Both the position numbers and the translations under genes were made by a program. 64,000 nt of DNA from Robiginitalea sp. (lineage in GTDB: Bacteria; Bacteroidota; Bacteroidia; Flavobacteriales; Flavobacteriaceae), in assembly GCA_024642005.1 (NCBI GenBank), contig JAHECA010000008.1:62001-126000 (forward strand). Reading direction: 5' to 3'. Shown here piece after piece: positions 44,024 through 52,492 of this stretch. The first letter of the stretch is position 1, and every line of letters starts with the position of its first letter. The notes beneath the pieces were generated by a model, which saw only the letters and a list, made by a program, of their open reading frames with translations, was not told the DNA's origin and did not search any database.

Positions 44024-44269
44024 TCAGAAAGCTTCCAAGCCCATTTTATTATTGTCATTGCCCCACAGTATGGTCCTGACCAAATCGTCGATACTGTTTG
44101 CGACTTTGTCGGCACACCAGTTCGCAGGCTGACCGGTTTTTAGCGATGCCACCTGAATCATTTCGCACCACATGGGGCTGTTTAACAGATCTGACAGACA
44201 AGGAATAGACCCCTGGTCAGTAATTAAGGAAACCAAAAATTTACGGGCCCTGCCGGTTTGTACTCCCAA
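44024..44269 (-). CDS. possible small protein, start uncertain, possible 3' frameshift
   Basis: An open frame of 81 codons begins MGVQTGRARKF. An internal ATG (MWCEMIQVASLKTGQPANWC) would give 49 residues. The C-terminal half looks protein-like (two Cys-Trp motifs, KVANSIDDLVRTILWGND). The frame stops just after GLEAF at 44024; one extra base there would continue as AFLKGLIGR before a stop, so either the stop is real or a one-base deletion has occurred. A strong terminator 40 bases downstream supports a gene. No similarity is recognised; no signal or membrane segment. Confidence 0.4.
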   Translation of the reverse strand: MGVQTGRARKFLVSLITDQGSIPCLSDLLNSPMWCEMIQVASLKTGQPANWCADKVANSIDDLVRTILWGNDNNKMGLEAF

Positions 44270-44294
44270 CGGGGTATTTTAAAATTGTGTTAAA

Positions 44295-44323
44295 TTGAAA
44301 ATTCAAAATAACCACTATATTTA
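44295..44323 (+). promoter_or_regulatory. promoter of the ABC/LolA operon
   Basis: TTG (44295-44297), an 18-base spacer and TATATTTA (44316-44323) resemble the promoter at 2551. The expected transcript start coincides with the ATG at 44328, so the message may be leaderless. Confidence 0.55.
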
Positions 44324-44327
44324 GCGC

Positions 44328-44870
44328 ATGTCAGTGATCAAGTTACCCAACCAACCCCCTAGATGGGTTTCCTATTACCGTACCGGCCGGTTGTTGCATG
44401 GGGCTTTGCTGCTATTTATCCTGGAATCAGTAGTGTACTATATTTGGCTGGCACGCGCCCTGGAATCGGGCGATTTGCTTTGGATCGGCTTCTGGGCCTG
44501 GTCGTTTATGTTTTCTTTTGTTCACATCTTTTTGGTGGTGATGGACAGCTGGTCGCGCTTCCAGGATTATAAAAAAGCCAAGGACCTATTTTTTATGTAC
44601 GGGATTCGGCCCCGCCTGACTGAGCGATTTATCGGCTCGAAATGCCAGCGCAACGCCGCTTTGCAGGCTGCCCGCGAATTAGGTATGGAGGCTGAATTGA
44701 AGTCACAATTCGAGGGCCGGGGAGTGCGCTGGTTCCACTACATTCCCTATTTTATGGTAAGCGATCCGTATTTTATGATTCGCAAGGCCTTCTGGCAGCG
44801 TACCTTCCTCGAGAAGTACTACGAGCCCAAATTTGATTACCACCAATTGCAACTGGAAGAAGCCTTATGA
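44328..44870 (+). CDS. membrane protein of unknown function, first gene of an ABC operon
   Basis: The 180-residue protein has two N-terminal helices (about 22-43 and 49-72; LLHGALLLFILESVVYYIWL and FWAWSFMFSFVHIFLVVMDS) and a cytoplasmic C-terminal domain (about 75-180) rich in Arg, Lys and aromatic residues. Its stop overlaps the start of the ABC ATPase gene by four bases (ATGA). By position it may be an accessory subunit of the transporter. I recognise no named family. Confidence 0.8.
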   Translation: MSVIKLPNQPPRWVSYYRTGRLLHGALLLFILESVVYYIWLARALESGDLLWIGFWAWSFMFSFVHIFLVVMDSWSRFQDYKKAKDLFFMYGIRPRLTERFIGSKCQRNAALQAARELGMEAELKSQFEGRGVRWFHYIPYFMVSDPYFMIRKAFWQRTFLEKYYEPKFDYHQLQLEEAL

Positions 44871-45727
44871 TCTTAGAGGCTGCGGCAATCTCCAAATCGT
44901 ATGGCTCCCTGCCGGTCTTAAAAGAAGTTTCCCTGGGCTTGGAACGGGGTGAAATATGCGGCCTTATCGGCCCAAACGGGGCAGGAAAATCTACCTTGTT
45001 CCGCATTGTACTCGGGTTGGTCCGCAGCGATTCGGGGCAGGTTTACCTCGACTCCCAGGCGCGTAAACCCCTGGGGGGAATCATCGAAAAACCGGCACTC
45101 TACGGGTATTTATCGGCAGTGGAAAACCTCCGCGTCTTTGCCCGGGTGCAGGGAATGCGATTGAGCCGGCCTGAGGCCCGTGACTTGTTGGAACAGGTGG
45201 GCTTGCCCATCGATAGGCACGATCCGGTGCGCAATTATTCCATGGGGATGAAGCAACGCCTTGGCCTGGCCATCGCCCTGCTGAATGCCCCAGGATGCCT
45301 GGTTTTGGACGAGCCCTTTACGGGCCTCGATCCGATCGGTATCAGGGACCTCAGGGAGTTGGTGCGGCAACTGGCAGTGGAACGCCAGATCGGCATCCTG
45401 ATTTCCTCCCATAACTTAAGCGAACTGGGCGACCTGTGCGATCGCCTCTACGTGCTACACAAGGGCGAAATACGACACAGTGGCCCAACCCGTGAAATAC
45501 TCAGAAGGGCCACCCTGAAGTACCAGCTTTACGGCAGGGGCTTTCTGGGCTCGCCAACCTTGTCGGAAGCCGGCGAACCCCTTTCAGATACCAGCGCCCT
45601 AATCAGCCCGGGGCCGCACAGCATAGAATCGCTCCTGGCCAGGGTGGCTGCTGAACCCGGGGTAGGGCTGAGCGCCTGTATCCCGCAATTGGACCTCGCC
45701 CTGCTTTTGGAAAAACAACCGGTATGA
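44867..45727 (+). CDS. ABC transporter ATP-binding protein
   Basis: The 286-residue ATPase has Walker A GPNGAGKST (35-43), signature YSMGMKQRLGLA (124-135), Walker B LVLDEPFTGLDP and the H-loop ISSHNLSEL. The layout belongs to the CcmA/DrrA-type group, where one ATPase works with a six-helix permease. A C-terminal extension (about 220-286) follows the ATPase core. It overlaps both neighbours by four bases, so the operon is tightly coupled. Confidence 0.93.
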   Translation: MILEAAAISKSYGSLPVLKEVSLGLERGEICGLIGPNGAGKSTLFRIVLGLVRSDSGQVYLDSQARKPLGGIIEKPALYGYLSAVENLRVFARVQGMRLSRPEARDLLEQVGLPIDRHDPVRNYSMGMKQRLGLAIALLNAPGCLVLDEPFTGLDPIGIRDLRELVRQLAVERQIGILISSHNLSELGDLCDRLYVLHKGEIRHSGPTREILRRATLKYQLYGRGFLGSPTLSEAGEPLSDTSALISPGPHSIESLLARVAAEPGVGLSACIPQLDLALLLEKQPV

Positions 45728-46554
45728 GAAACCTGCTCAGCACTGAACTCTTCCGGATATTCCGGCAGCGAAAAACCTATTACGCGATTATCGCTGTATT
45801 TATCCTTGAGGCCATAATCATGATCAGCGCATACATGCAGGGCCGCGAAATCCTCGATTTATTCCTGGAAAACCTCACCGATACCTTCGAGTTCAACGGT
45901 AACCTGCTCAATGGCAACCTGATTGTGTACCTGGTGTTGAATTCGTTTTGGTTCCACATCCCCCTGATCCTGATGGTAGTGGTATCGGGCTTCCTCACCT
46001 CAGAGTACCAGGATCGTACCGTAGAGGCCGTTTTGTTGCAACCCGTCTCCAAGCTCAAGTTCATCGGGGCGAAATATATGGCAGCCTTGCTGTTTACGGC
46101 TTTTATGCTTGCCTTGCTCATCGTCACCACCTTCCTGTTCGCTTACCTCGTTTTTGGAGACGGCGACCTGGTGGTGTATCTGGAAGGCCTCAGTTTCTTT
46201 GAGCCCCACGAGGCATTCAGCCGGCTGGTTTGGGCCTTCGCCTCAGGTTCTGGCACCATGCTTTTTTATGCGGTGGTAAGCCTTACCCTGGCTGTATTGT
46301 TGCGCGAGGCCACTGCGACCTGGATCGTGGCTGCCCTCTTCTTGCTGGTCACCACCCTGTTGCTGCGGTTCGATTTCGGCTCAGAAGGGTTAAACACGTA
46401 CTTCTTCCCCAAACTGACCGATACCTGGCAGGCTCTGTTCTATGTAGAGGTTCCGTGGGATGCCATATTGACCAAAAGCCTTGTATTATTGGGGTACTCG
46501 GCACTGGCGGCCCTGCTGGGCATTGCCGTATTCATTAAACGCGATATCACATGA
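45724..46554 (+). CDS. ABC-2 type transporter permease
   Basis: The 276-residue protein has six membrane helices: one near the N-terminus (YYAIIAVFILEAIIMISAYM), a second after a periplasmic loop (IPLILMVVVSGFLTSEYQDR with the permease motif GFLTSEYQDRTVEA), and four more. It pairs with the ATPase upstream (ATGA overlap) to form an ABC-2 exporter or an ATP-driven mechanotransmitter. Since a LolA-like protein follows, the substrate may be a lipid or lipoprotein. Confidence 0.9.
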   Translation: MRNLLSTELFRIFRQRKTYYAIIAVFILEAIIMISAYMQGREILDLFLENLTDTFEFNGNLLNGNLIVYLVLNSFWFHIPLILMVVVSGFLTSEYQDRTVEAVLLQPVSKLKFIGAKYMAALLFTAFMLALLIVTTFLFAYLVFGDGDLVVYLEGLSFFEPHEAFSRLVWAFASGSGTMLFYAVVSLTLAVLLREATATWIVAALFLLVTTLLLRFDFGSEGLNTYFFPKLTDTWQALFYVEVPWDAILTKSLVLLGYSALAALLGIAVFIKRDIT

Positions 46555-47204
46555 GGTATTTCCTGCTATTGATAGGAACCCTTGGAATGGCGGCTGCCAT
46601 GCAGGCACAGGATATAGACCCGGTCTTGACACAGGTCAAGGCACGTCTTGATTCCATTGCAGGCTTCGAAGTTACCGTGCAGATGGAAGTCGACATCCGC
46701 TATGTAAACATGCCGGTTAAAACGGCCGAACTCAGTTACCAACAAGGGAATTCGGTACGCATCCGTTCAGAAGATTTTGTGATGATACCCAAGCGGGGCC
46801 TCGATTTTGGGCTTGGCGAGCTTTACAAATACCCCTTTATGACCCTGAACCTGGGAGAAGTGGAATTTCAGGGACGCCCCTGCGAGCTCGTAAAAGTAAT
46901 CCCCACCACTGACGCCTCAGACTACTCCATAGCCACGCTTTGGATAGACAGCCAGCGCCGGCGCATTGCCAAGTCGCAGATCAGCACCAAGAAAAATGGG
47001 ACATTCGATATCAACTATGCCTATAAGGCCCCTAAAGACGTGTTGCCCGAGGGCATAACGGTAAATTTTCAGGTTGCCGACATCCGCATCCCGCTTCGGT
47101 TCCTCGGGCGGGAAGCCCAGGTAGATAAAGGCCAGCTAAAGGCCGACCCCGGTCAAAAAGGAGCCATCCGGCTCCTGTTTTCCGAGTATCGGATTTCCCG
47201 CTGA
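46551..47204 (+). CDS. LolA-like periplasmic lipid/lipoprotein carrier
   Basis: The 217-residue protein has a signal peptide (MRYFLLLIGTLGMAAAMQAQ). The mature part begins DIDPVLTQVKARLDSIAGFE and has the LolA/LolB half-barrel pattern with WIDSQRRRIAKSQISTKKNG, the LolA-like WxDxxxxLxK motif. It overlaps the permease gene by four bases. LolA carries hydrophobic acyl chains in the periplasm; here it is dedicated to this ABC system rather than to general lipoprotein sorting. It is convergent with serA, with a 14-base gap. Confidence 0.85.
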   Translation: MRYFLLLIGTLGMAAAMQAQDIDPVLTQVKARLDSIAGFEVTVQMEVDIRYVNMPVKTAELSYQQGNSVRIRSEDFVMIPKRGLDFGLGELYKYPFMTLNLGEVEFQGRPCELVKVIPTTDASDYSIATLWIDSQRRRIAKSQISTKKNGTFDINYAYKAPKDVLPEGITVNFQVADIRIPLRFLGREAQVDKGQLKADPGQKGAIRLLFSEYRISR

Positions 47205-47218
47205 CAACAGGCCGGGCT

Positions 47219-48190
47219 TTACTTTACAGGTTGTTTTTTGCCGAGTAGTTTAATGACCTGCCGGGCAAGCGACAGGGCGGCGCGCTCCTGCGCTTCGGGG
47301 GTGGAACCTCCGATATGGGGGGACAGGGAAAGCCCCGGGTGCATGAGCACCGGCACTGAGGGTGTGGGTTCAGATTCAAAGACATCGAGGGCGGCAAACC
47401 GCAGATGACCGTTTTCCAGTGCTTCCAGCAGGGCCTGTTCGTCGACAAGCCCGCCCCGGGCGGCATTGATCAGGGCTGCCCCGGGTTTCATCAGGCCCAG
47501 TTCGCGGGCACCTATGAGCCGGTTCTGCTGGGCCGGCAGGTGCAGGGTAACAAAATCGGCATCCGCCAGCAATTCGTCAAGGGCCATGCCCTCCAGCGGA
47601 ATATCCACACTTTGATTGCTGCCCGAAAAGCTGAGTTTCAGGATCACCTGCCGGTGCTCCGGATCGGTGTAGACCACCCTCATGCCGAGGGCCAGGGCCA
47701 GGCGGGCCACCGCTCTCCCGATGGCACCCATACCAACAATTCCAAGGGTCTTACCCCTTACTTCACTACCTGCTGAGTAGGCTTTTTTGAGCTCCTTGAA
47801 ACGGCTGTCGCCCTCTAGGGGCATATTGCGGTTTGATTCGTGCAGGTACCTTGCCCCACCAAGCAAGTGCGCAAAGACGAGTTCGGCTACCGATTCGGCT
47901 CCGGCCCCGGGCGTATTTACCACGTGAAGGCCTTTTTTCCGGGCGTAGGCAACGTCTATATTGTCCATACCCGAGCCGATTCGCCCGAGTAACTGCAATC
48001 CCGGGCAGGCATCGATAAGTGCGCGGTCTACCTGGGTGGCCGAGCGTACCAGCAAGGCTGAAATTTGTTCATTTTGCAGAAATGCTGCCAGTTGGGGCTG
48101 CGCTACGCGGGTGGTCAATACTTCAAATCCGCCGGTTTCCAAAAATGCTTTTCCGGCCTCAGACAGCCCGTCATTCGCTAATATTCGCAT
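47219..48190 (-). CDS. serA: D-3-phosphoglycerate dehydrogenase-like enzyme
   Basis: This 323-residue 2-hydroxyacid dehydrogenase has the NAD loop GIVGMGAIGRAVAR (about 149-162), catalytic INAARGGLVDE, and LSPHIGGSTPEAQ with the active-site His. It has no C-terminal ACT domain, so the serine-feedback module of E. coli SerA is absent. A 17-residue insert (about 188-204, KLSFSGSNQSVDIPLEG) follows the NAD domain's DPE motif. It lies 18 bases downstream of serC, so the two make phosphoserine from 3-phosphoglycerate. Confidence 0.9.
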   Translation of the reverse strand: MRILANDGLSEAGKAFLETGGFEVLTTRVAQPQLAAFLQNEQISALLVRSATQVDRALIDACPGLQLLGRIGSGMDNIDVAYARKKGLHVVNTPGAGAESVAELVFAHLLGGARYLHESNRNMPLEGDSRFKELKKAYSAGSEVRGKTLGIVGMGAIGRAVARLALALGMRVVYTDPEHRQVILKLSFSGSNQSVDIPLEGMALDELLADADFVTLHLPAQQNRLIGARELGLMKPGAALINAARGGLVDEQALLEALENGHLRFAALDVFESEPTPSVPVLMHPGLSLSPHIGGSTPEAQERAALSLARQVIKLLGKKQPVK

Positions 48191-48208
48191 GGTGTAATTG
48201 TTTTAGGC

Positions 48209-49273
48209 TCATGCCCTGCGTTCCAGGTCGCTCATCACATCTACAAGAACCCCTACGCTCTCCAGTGAAAGGGCATTATACATGGAGGCCCTGTAACCGC
48301 CGACCGAACGGTGTCCGTTCAGACCCCTGATGCCGGCTTCCTTCCAGAGGGCGTCAAAAGTTTCTTTCAGGTCCGGCTGTGTCAGATCAAAAGTGGCATT
48401 CATATACGAACGGTCCTCTTTTTCCACAAATCCCCTGAAAAGCGGGTTCAGGTCTATTTCGGAGTACAGCAGCTTCGCCTTTTTCTCGTTTAGTTCTTCT
48501 ATGGCAGCAATGCCCCCCAGGTCGCGCAGCCACTCGAGGGTCAGCAGGGAGGTGTACACGGCAAACACCGGTGGGGTATTGTACATGCTTTCTTTGGAGA
48601 TATGAACCTGGTAATCGAGCATGGAAGGGATTTTGCGCGTTACCCGCCCAAGGATGTCTTTCTTGATCACCACCAGGGTTACCCCGGCCGGCCCCATATT
48701 TTTCTGGGCACCCGCATAAATCAGCCCGAAGCGTGAAAAGTCGAGGGTCCTGGAAAAGATGTCGGAGCTCATATCGGCAACCAGGGGCACCTTGGTTTCA
48801 GGTATTTCCCGGAATTGCGTACCGTAGACGGTATTGTTGGTGGTCATGTGCAGGTAATCCAGGTCGGCCGGCACTTTGAATCCTTTGGGGATGTACGTGT
48901 AATCCTTGTCTTTGGAAGAGGCCACTTCCACAACCTCTCCAAATAGCCTGGCCTCCTTGATAGCCTTGTCGCTCCAGGTGCCTGTGTTAATATATCCGGC
49001 CTTGGTTTCCAGCAGGTTGTAAGCTACCATCAGAAATTCGAGGCTGGCCCCGCCATGCAGGAATAACACTTCGTACCCCTTTTCCTGGAGCCCCATGAGC
49101 TCGAGCACCAATTGCCTGGCCTGGTCCATGACCGCCACAAAATCGGAACTCCGGTGCGAAATCTCGATCAGGGAATACCCGATTCCGTTAAAGTCTACCA
49201 CCGCGTCGGCGGCTTTGCGGAGTACAGGCTCCGGGAGTACACAGGGGCCTGCGCTGAAATTGTGCTTGTTCAT
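48209..49273 (-). CDS. serC: phosphoserine aminotransferase
   Basis: This 354-residue fold-type I PLP enzyme transfers the amino group from glutamate to 3-phosphohydroxypyruvate. It opens MNKHNFSAGPCVLPEPVLRK, the SerC signature; the PLP lysine is in YAGAQKNMGPAGV (K191), and the phosphate loop is HGGASLEF. ATG 49273 is preferred to the TTG one codon upstream. It is followed by serA on the same strand. It is preceded by the acyl-CoA reductase gene (gap 62 bases). Confidence 0.95.
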   Translation of the reverse strand: MNKHNFSAGPCVLPEPVLRKAADAVVDFNGIGYSLIEISHRSSDFVAVMDQARQLVLELMGLQEKGYEVLFLHGGASLEFLMVAYNLLETKAGYINTGTWSDKAIKEARLFGEVVEVASSKDKDYTYIPKGFKVPADLDYLHMTTNNTVYGTQFREIPETKVPLVADMSSDIFSRTLDFSRFGLIYAGAQKNMGPAGVTLVVIKKDILGRVTRKIPSMLDYQVHISKESMYNTPPVFAVYTSLLTLEWLRDLGGIAAIEELNEKKAKLLYSEIDLNPLFRGFVEKEDRSYMNATFDLTQPDLKETFDALWKEAGIRGLNGHRSVGGYRASMYNALSLESVGVLVDVMSDLERRA

Positions 49274-49335
49274 CAACCCTTCTTTAGGCAGGCAAAGTAC
49301 CGAAATATCCCGGAAATGGCCAGCAGCCCTCCCCG

Positions 49336-50406
49336 TTAAATTGGCGAGTTTTTCAACAAAAAATCAACCGTGTCGACCCCGTCGGCGTAATCGGCCAGGC
49401 CGGGTTGCTGGCTGCTGCCAAAGGGTATGGTGCCTGGTATTCGGCCTGGGCCCACAACGCATTGCAGGGCGTCGGCATCCAGCTCCAGGCGCTGCAGGAG
49501 GGTATCCAGGCTATCGTACGACTCGTAGAAAAGCGTCCCTATGGGCGACCCCAGGCCGGTATCCTGCTTGAGCAGTAAAAAGCCGTTGTCGAGCATGTCG
49601 GAGCCACTCATCAGGTATACGGCCTTGTTGTAATCGTAATTATTAGCGTATTTCTGATGGTCGATCAGCTGGCGGAAAGGGTAAAACGATTCGAACAGGG
49701 GACCGAAGTCGTATCCTGCGGGCACGTATAGCTTGGAAACGCTGCGGCACCCCATCCCGAAATACCGGAAGACATCTTCGGCCAGGCCCTGTAGCTCTGC
49801 CTCCGATTCCTGCCCGGTAAGGATGGCTACGGTATTCCGGTTCTTGCGGATGATATGCGGCCTGGACGAAAAGTAATGCTCGAAGTAACGGCTGGTGTTG
49901 TTGCTGCCTGTGGCTATGACGGCGTCAAAATCGGCAAGGGTACCCTCTGTAAAACGGATCCGGTCAGACAGGGATGGCTCCCGGTTGATGAGCTGGCTGG
50001 CCAGATAGGGGATCAGCAGGCGGTCGTTTGAAGGGCATTTCACAAGAACCCGATTGCCTGTGATGAGCACACTCAGGAAATCGTGGAAACCCACCATCGG
50101 AATGTTCCCGGCCAAAACCAGGGCAACGGTAAGGTTTCCGGTTCCGGTTTCCGGGTAGGCTTTCAGCCAGCTGGCCAACACGGGCTCGCGCAGCAGCCCT
50201 GCCCATTGCCCGAAGGCGTGCAGCACCTGCTGGCGCGTATACCATGCATTTTGGGCATAGACCCTATGCAGGAGGTCATCCCATTCCGCCAGGGATTCCG
50301 GGGCTAGTGCGGTTGTATTCGCATCGGTTCCCAGGGCGGCCACGACCGCCCTCAGGGTATCGCCCAGCCCTGCAAAAGCCTTGATAAGGGAGGTGGGTTC
50401 TGCCAT
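49336..50406 (-). CDS. acyl-CoA reductase (LuxC-like)
   Basis: This 356-residue aldehyde-dehydrogenase-fold enzyme is of the LuxC family. The active-site cysteine is C220 in RYFGMGCRSVSKLYVP; the NAD region LAGNIPMVGFHDFLS (about 98-112) and the VIATGSNNTSRYFEHYF segment (about 163-179) are present. LuxC-type enzymes reduce acyl-CoA to fatty aldehyde. No luciferase or wax synthase is near; a role in lipid or aldehyde metabolism is likely. ATG 50406 fits homologue N-termini better than ATG 50421. The gene is divergent from ferredoxin, with overlapping promoters between them. Confidence 0.87.
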   Translation of the reverse strand: MAEPTSLIKAFAGLGDTLRAVVAALGTDANTTALAPESLAEWDDLLHRVYAQNAWYTRQQVLHAFGQWAGLLREPVLASWLKAYPETGTGNLTVALVLAGNIPMVGFHDFLSVLITGNRVLVKCPSNDRLLIPYLASQLINREPSLSDRIRFTEGTLADFDAVIATGSNNTSRYFEHYFSSRPHIIRKNRNTVAILTGQESEAELQGLAEDVFRYFGMGCRSVSKLYVPAGYDFGPLFESFYPFRQLIDHQKYANNYDYNKAVYLMSGSDMLDNGFLLLKQDTGLGSPIGTLFYESYDSLDTLLQRLELDADALQCVVGPGRIPGTIPFGSSQQPGLADYADGVDTVDFLLKNSPI

Positions 50407-50410
50407 ATTA

Positions 50411-50442
50411 TTTGCCTGCAAGGTGTTTAGCCATTACATTTG
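50411..50442 (+). promoter_or_regulatory. promoter of the ferredoxin gene
   Basis: TTTG (50411-50414), a 20-base spacer and TACATTTG (50435-50442) form a consensus promoter reading right, with the transcript start near 50447 and a leader of about 67 bases. The -33 element lies at the 5' end of the opposite acyl-CoA reductase gene. Confidence 0.7.
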
Positions 50443-50444
50443 CG

Positions 50445-50475
50445 CAAAAATAGAGCGTCCGGTGTCGCAACACAA
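50445..50475 (-). promoter_or_regulatory. promoter of the acyl-CoA reductase gene
   Basis: On the minus strand TTG (50473-50475), 20 bases and TATTTTTG (50445-50452) form a promoter reading left, start near 50440. It is interleaved with the ferredoxin promoter, so RNA polymerase cannot occupy both at once. Confidence 0.65.
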
Positions 50476-50495
50476 CCGATCCGGGAAGTTTCTGA

Positions 50496-50861
<366 letters not shown>

Positions 50862-50868
50862 AGCGGGG

Positions 50869-52362
50869 TCAGTCGCCTCGAACGTGGAAATTGCGCATTT
50901 CCTCCAAAGGCTCTATCACCTCCGTATCTTGCCAGATGGTAGGCTCATAGTGGTCTAATCGAACCAGGTAGACCCTTTCGGGCTGCGGAGTTTGGCTGAG
51001 TTGCCCCGCGGCGTCTGCCCCCAGCGGCCGAAAGAGGGCCGACTCGGTCTGCCGCTCCCCACCCTCGAGCAGAAAGTCGAAGCGCACTTTTTTGCGGTCC
51101 CGGCTGTTCTCGATAAAAGTCAGGCTCCGGTGCAGGTAAATGTAGTTGCCTGTAGCTCTCTGTACAAAGTACGGCATATACTTACCCGTTTCGCTGCGTC
51201 GGAAAATAACCGTGCCACTGCTCAGGTTTTCTTCATAACGGATGCCCAAAAGGAGTTTTAAATTTACCTTTTCCCCGGTTCGTCCGCTGGCAAACCGGTA
51301 ATCGGCTTTCAACACGGCAAATGTATTTGCATCTACGTATAAAGTACCCGAATATTTGGCCTTTCGGCGGTCGGGTTCAAATCTTACGGCATACACGTAA
51401 TTGCCGTCAAAGAAGCTCGATTTAAGAAGGGTATAGCGATACAGATCGGGGTCGAGAAGTTTCCTCAAACGGCTTTCTTCCTTCCACCCGGCCAGATCGG
51501 CCATGCCCGTGGCCCTACTTTTCAGTTCGGCCAGATTCATGCTGTCTTTGGGCCCCGCATTGTTGAACTCGTCACCTAGCGAAATGCTGTCCTCTACCTT
51601 GAAGAGCCCTGATTTGACCTTGTAGGTCTGCGTCGTGTCGAGATGGGACAACACAATATGCTGGGCGCGTTCCTGTATATTGTCGAGCGAGTAATCCTCG
51701 TTGAAGTCTACCAGTTGGGTCACACGGTCTACGCGCAAGATGGATAAGCTGTCGCCAGTTGTTTTGAAGGCCCCACTCAGATCCAGGAAGCTCCTGACGT
51801 TAGACTTTACGATATCGTCGCCCAGTTTCCGCAAACGGGCATCGGCTTGCTGCAGGTCCTTGCGGTTCAGCTCAGAGGCTTTTTCAAGCTCCAGGTCGAG
51901 GCGGTCGAATTGCATCTTTTCCGCTTCCCGGTAAAAAAGCTGGAAGGGGGTACCCTCGGGTACATAGTTGGCCGAAAGGTTTTGTCTGGCCATCGCAATG
52001 ATTTCCTCGGCTGTGAGCACCCGGTTGCTCAGGCGCACTTCACTGAGCTGTATGGCGGCAGGTTCCATCAACAGGGCATTGCCAGCCTTAATGAATTGGG
52101 CGCGGTCCAGCTCAAGGGTTTCATATCCCATACAGGAGATGCGCACCCGGGCCGACCCTATCTTATCGAGGTCTATGCTGAACTGGCCTTCCGAATTGCT
52201 GATTGTGCCCGTGTCGGGGCCGGTCAGGATCGTGGCAAAAGCAATGGGCTCCCCTGAACTTTTGTCTTTCAGTAGCCAGGTTCCCTGCTGGGCCGAGAGT
52301 GCAGAGACACAAAACGTAAACAGCAAAAAGCGCCCCAGGACAAGTATTCTGTTTCCTTTCAT
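50869..52362 (-). CDS. carboxypeptidase-regulatory-domain surface protein
   Basis: The 497-residue protein has a signal peptide (MKGNRILVLGRFLLFTFCVS, cleavage near LSAQ), then a CarboxypepD_reg-like domain (about 27-110, SSGEPIAFATILTGPDTGTI, CMGYETLEL), then a large beta-rich domain with YVPEGTPFQLFYREAEKM and a C-terminal part with RRSETGKYMPYFVQ. It is a periplasmic or outer-membrane protein of the type encoded beside transport or surface systems. The frame runs upstream to 52509, but ATG 52362 is chosen for the signal peptide. Function unknown. Confidence 0.8.
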   Translation of the reverse strand: MKGNRILVLGRFLLFTFCVSALSAQQGTWLLKDKSSGEPIAFATILTGPDTGTISNSEGQFSIDLDKIGSARVRISCMGYETLELDRAQFIKAGNALLMEPAAIQLSEVRLSNRVLTAEEIIAMARQNLSANYVPEGTPFQLFYREAEKMQFDRLDLELEKASELNRKDLQQADARLRKLGDDIVKSNVRSFLDLSGAFKTTGDSLSILRVDRVTQLVDFNEDYSLDNIQERAQHIVLSHLDTTQTYKVKSGLFKVEDSISLGDEFNNAGPKDSMNLAELKSRATGMADLAGWKEESRLRKLLDPDLYRYTLLKSSFFDGNYVYAVRFEPDRRKAKYSGTLYVDANTFAVLKADYRFASGRTGEKVNLKLLLGIRYEENLSSGTVIFRRSETGKYMPYFVQRATGNYIYLHRSLTFIENSRDRKKVRFDFLLEGGERQTESALFRPLGADAAGQLSQTPQPERVYLVRLDHYEPTIWQDTEVIEPLEEMRNFHVRGD

Positions 52363-52430
52363 GGAGGGTGATATACGCATCAGACGAAATATCAGCGAAA
52401 TTGTTACGAAGCTATTCCCATAGCTTTCCC

Positions 52431-52467
52431 AAAAAACAAATCCCCAACCAGTCTGGAAGGGGATTTG
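52431..52467 (-). terminator. intrinsic terminator after the SYLF gene
   Basis: A 9-bp stem CAAATCCCC/GGGGATTTG (52437-52445, 52459-52467) is followed on the minus strand by six T (52431-52436). It separates the SYLF transcript from the gene starting at 52362. Confidence 0.8.
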
Positions 52468-52492
52468 GTATATTTGGGGTACTACCCGTTTG

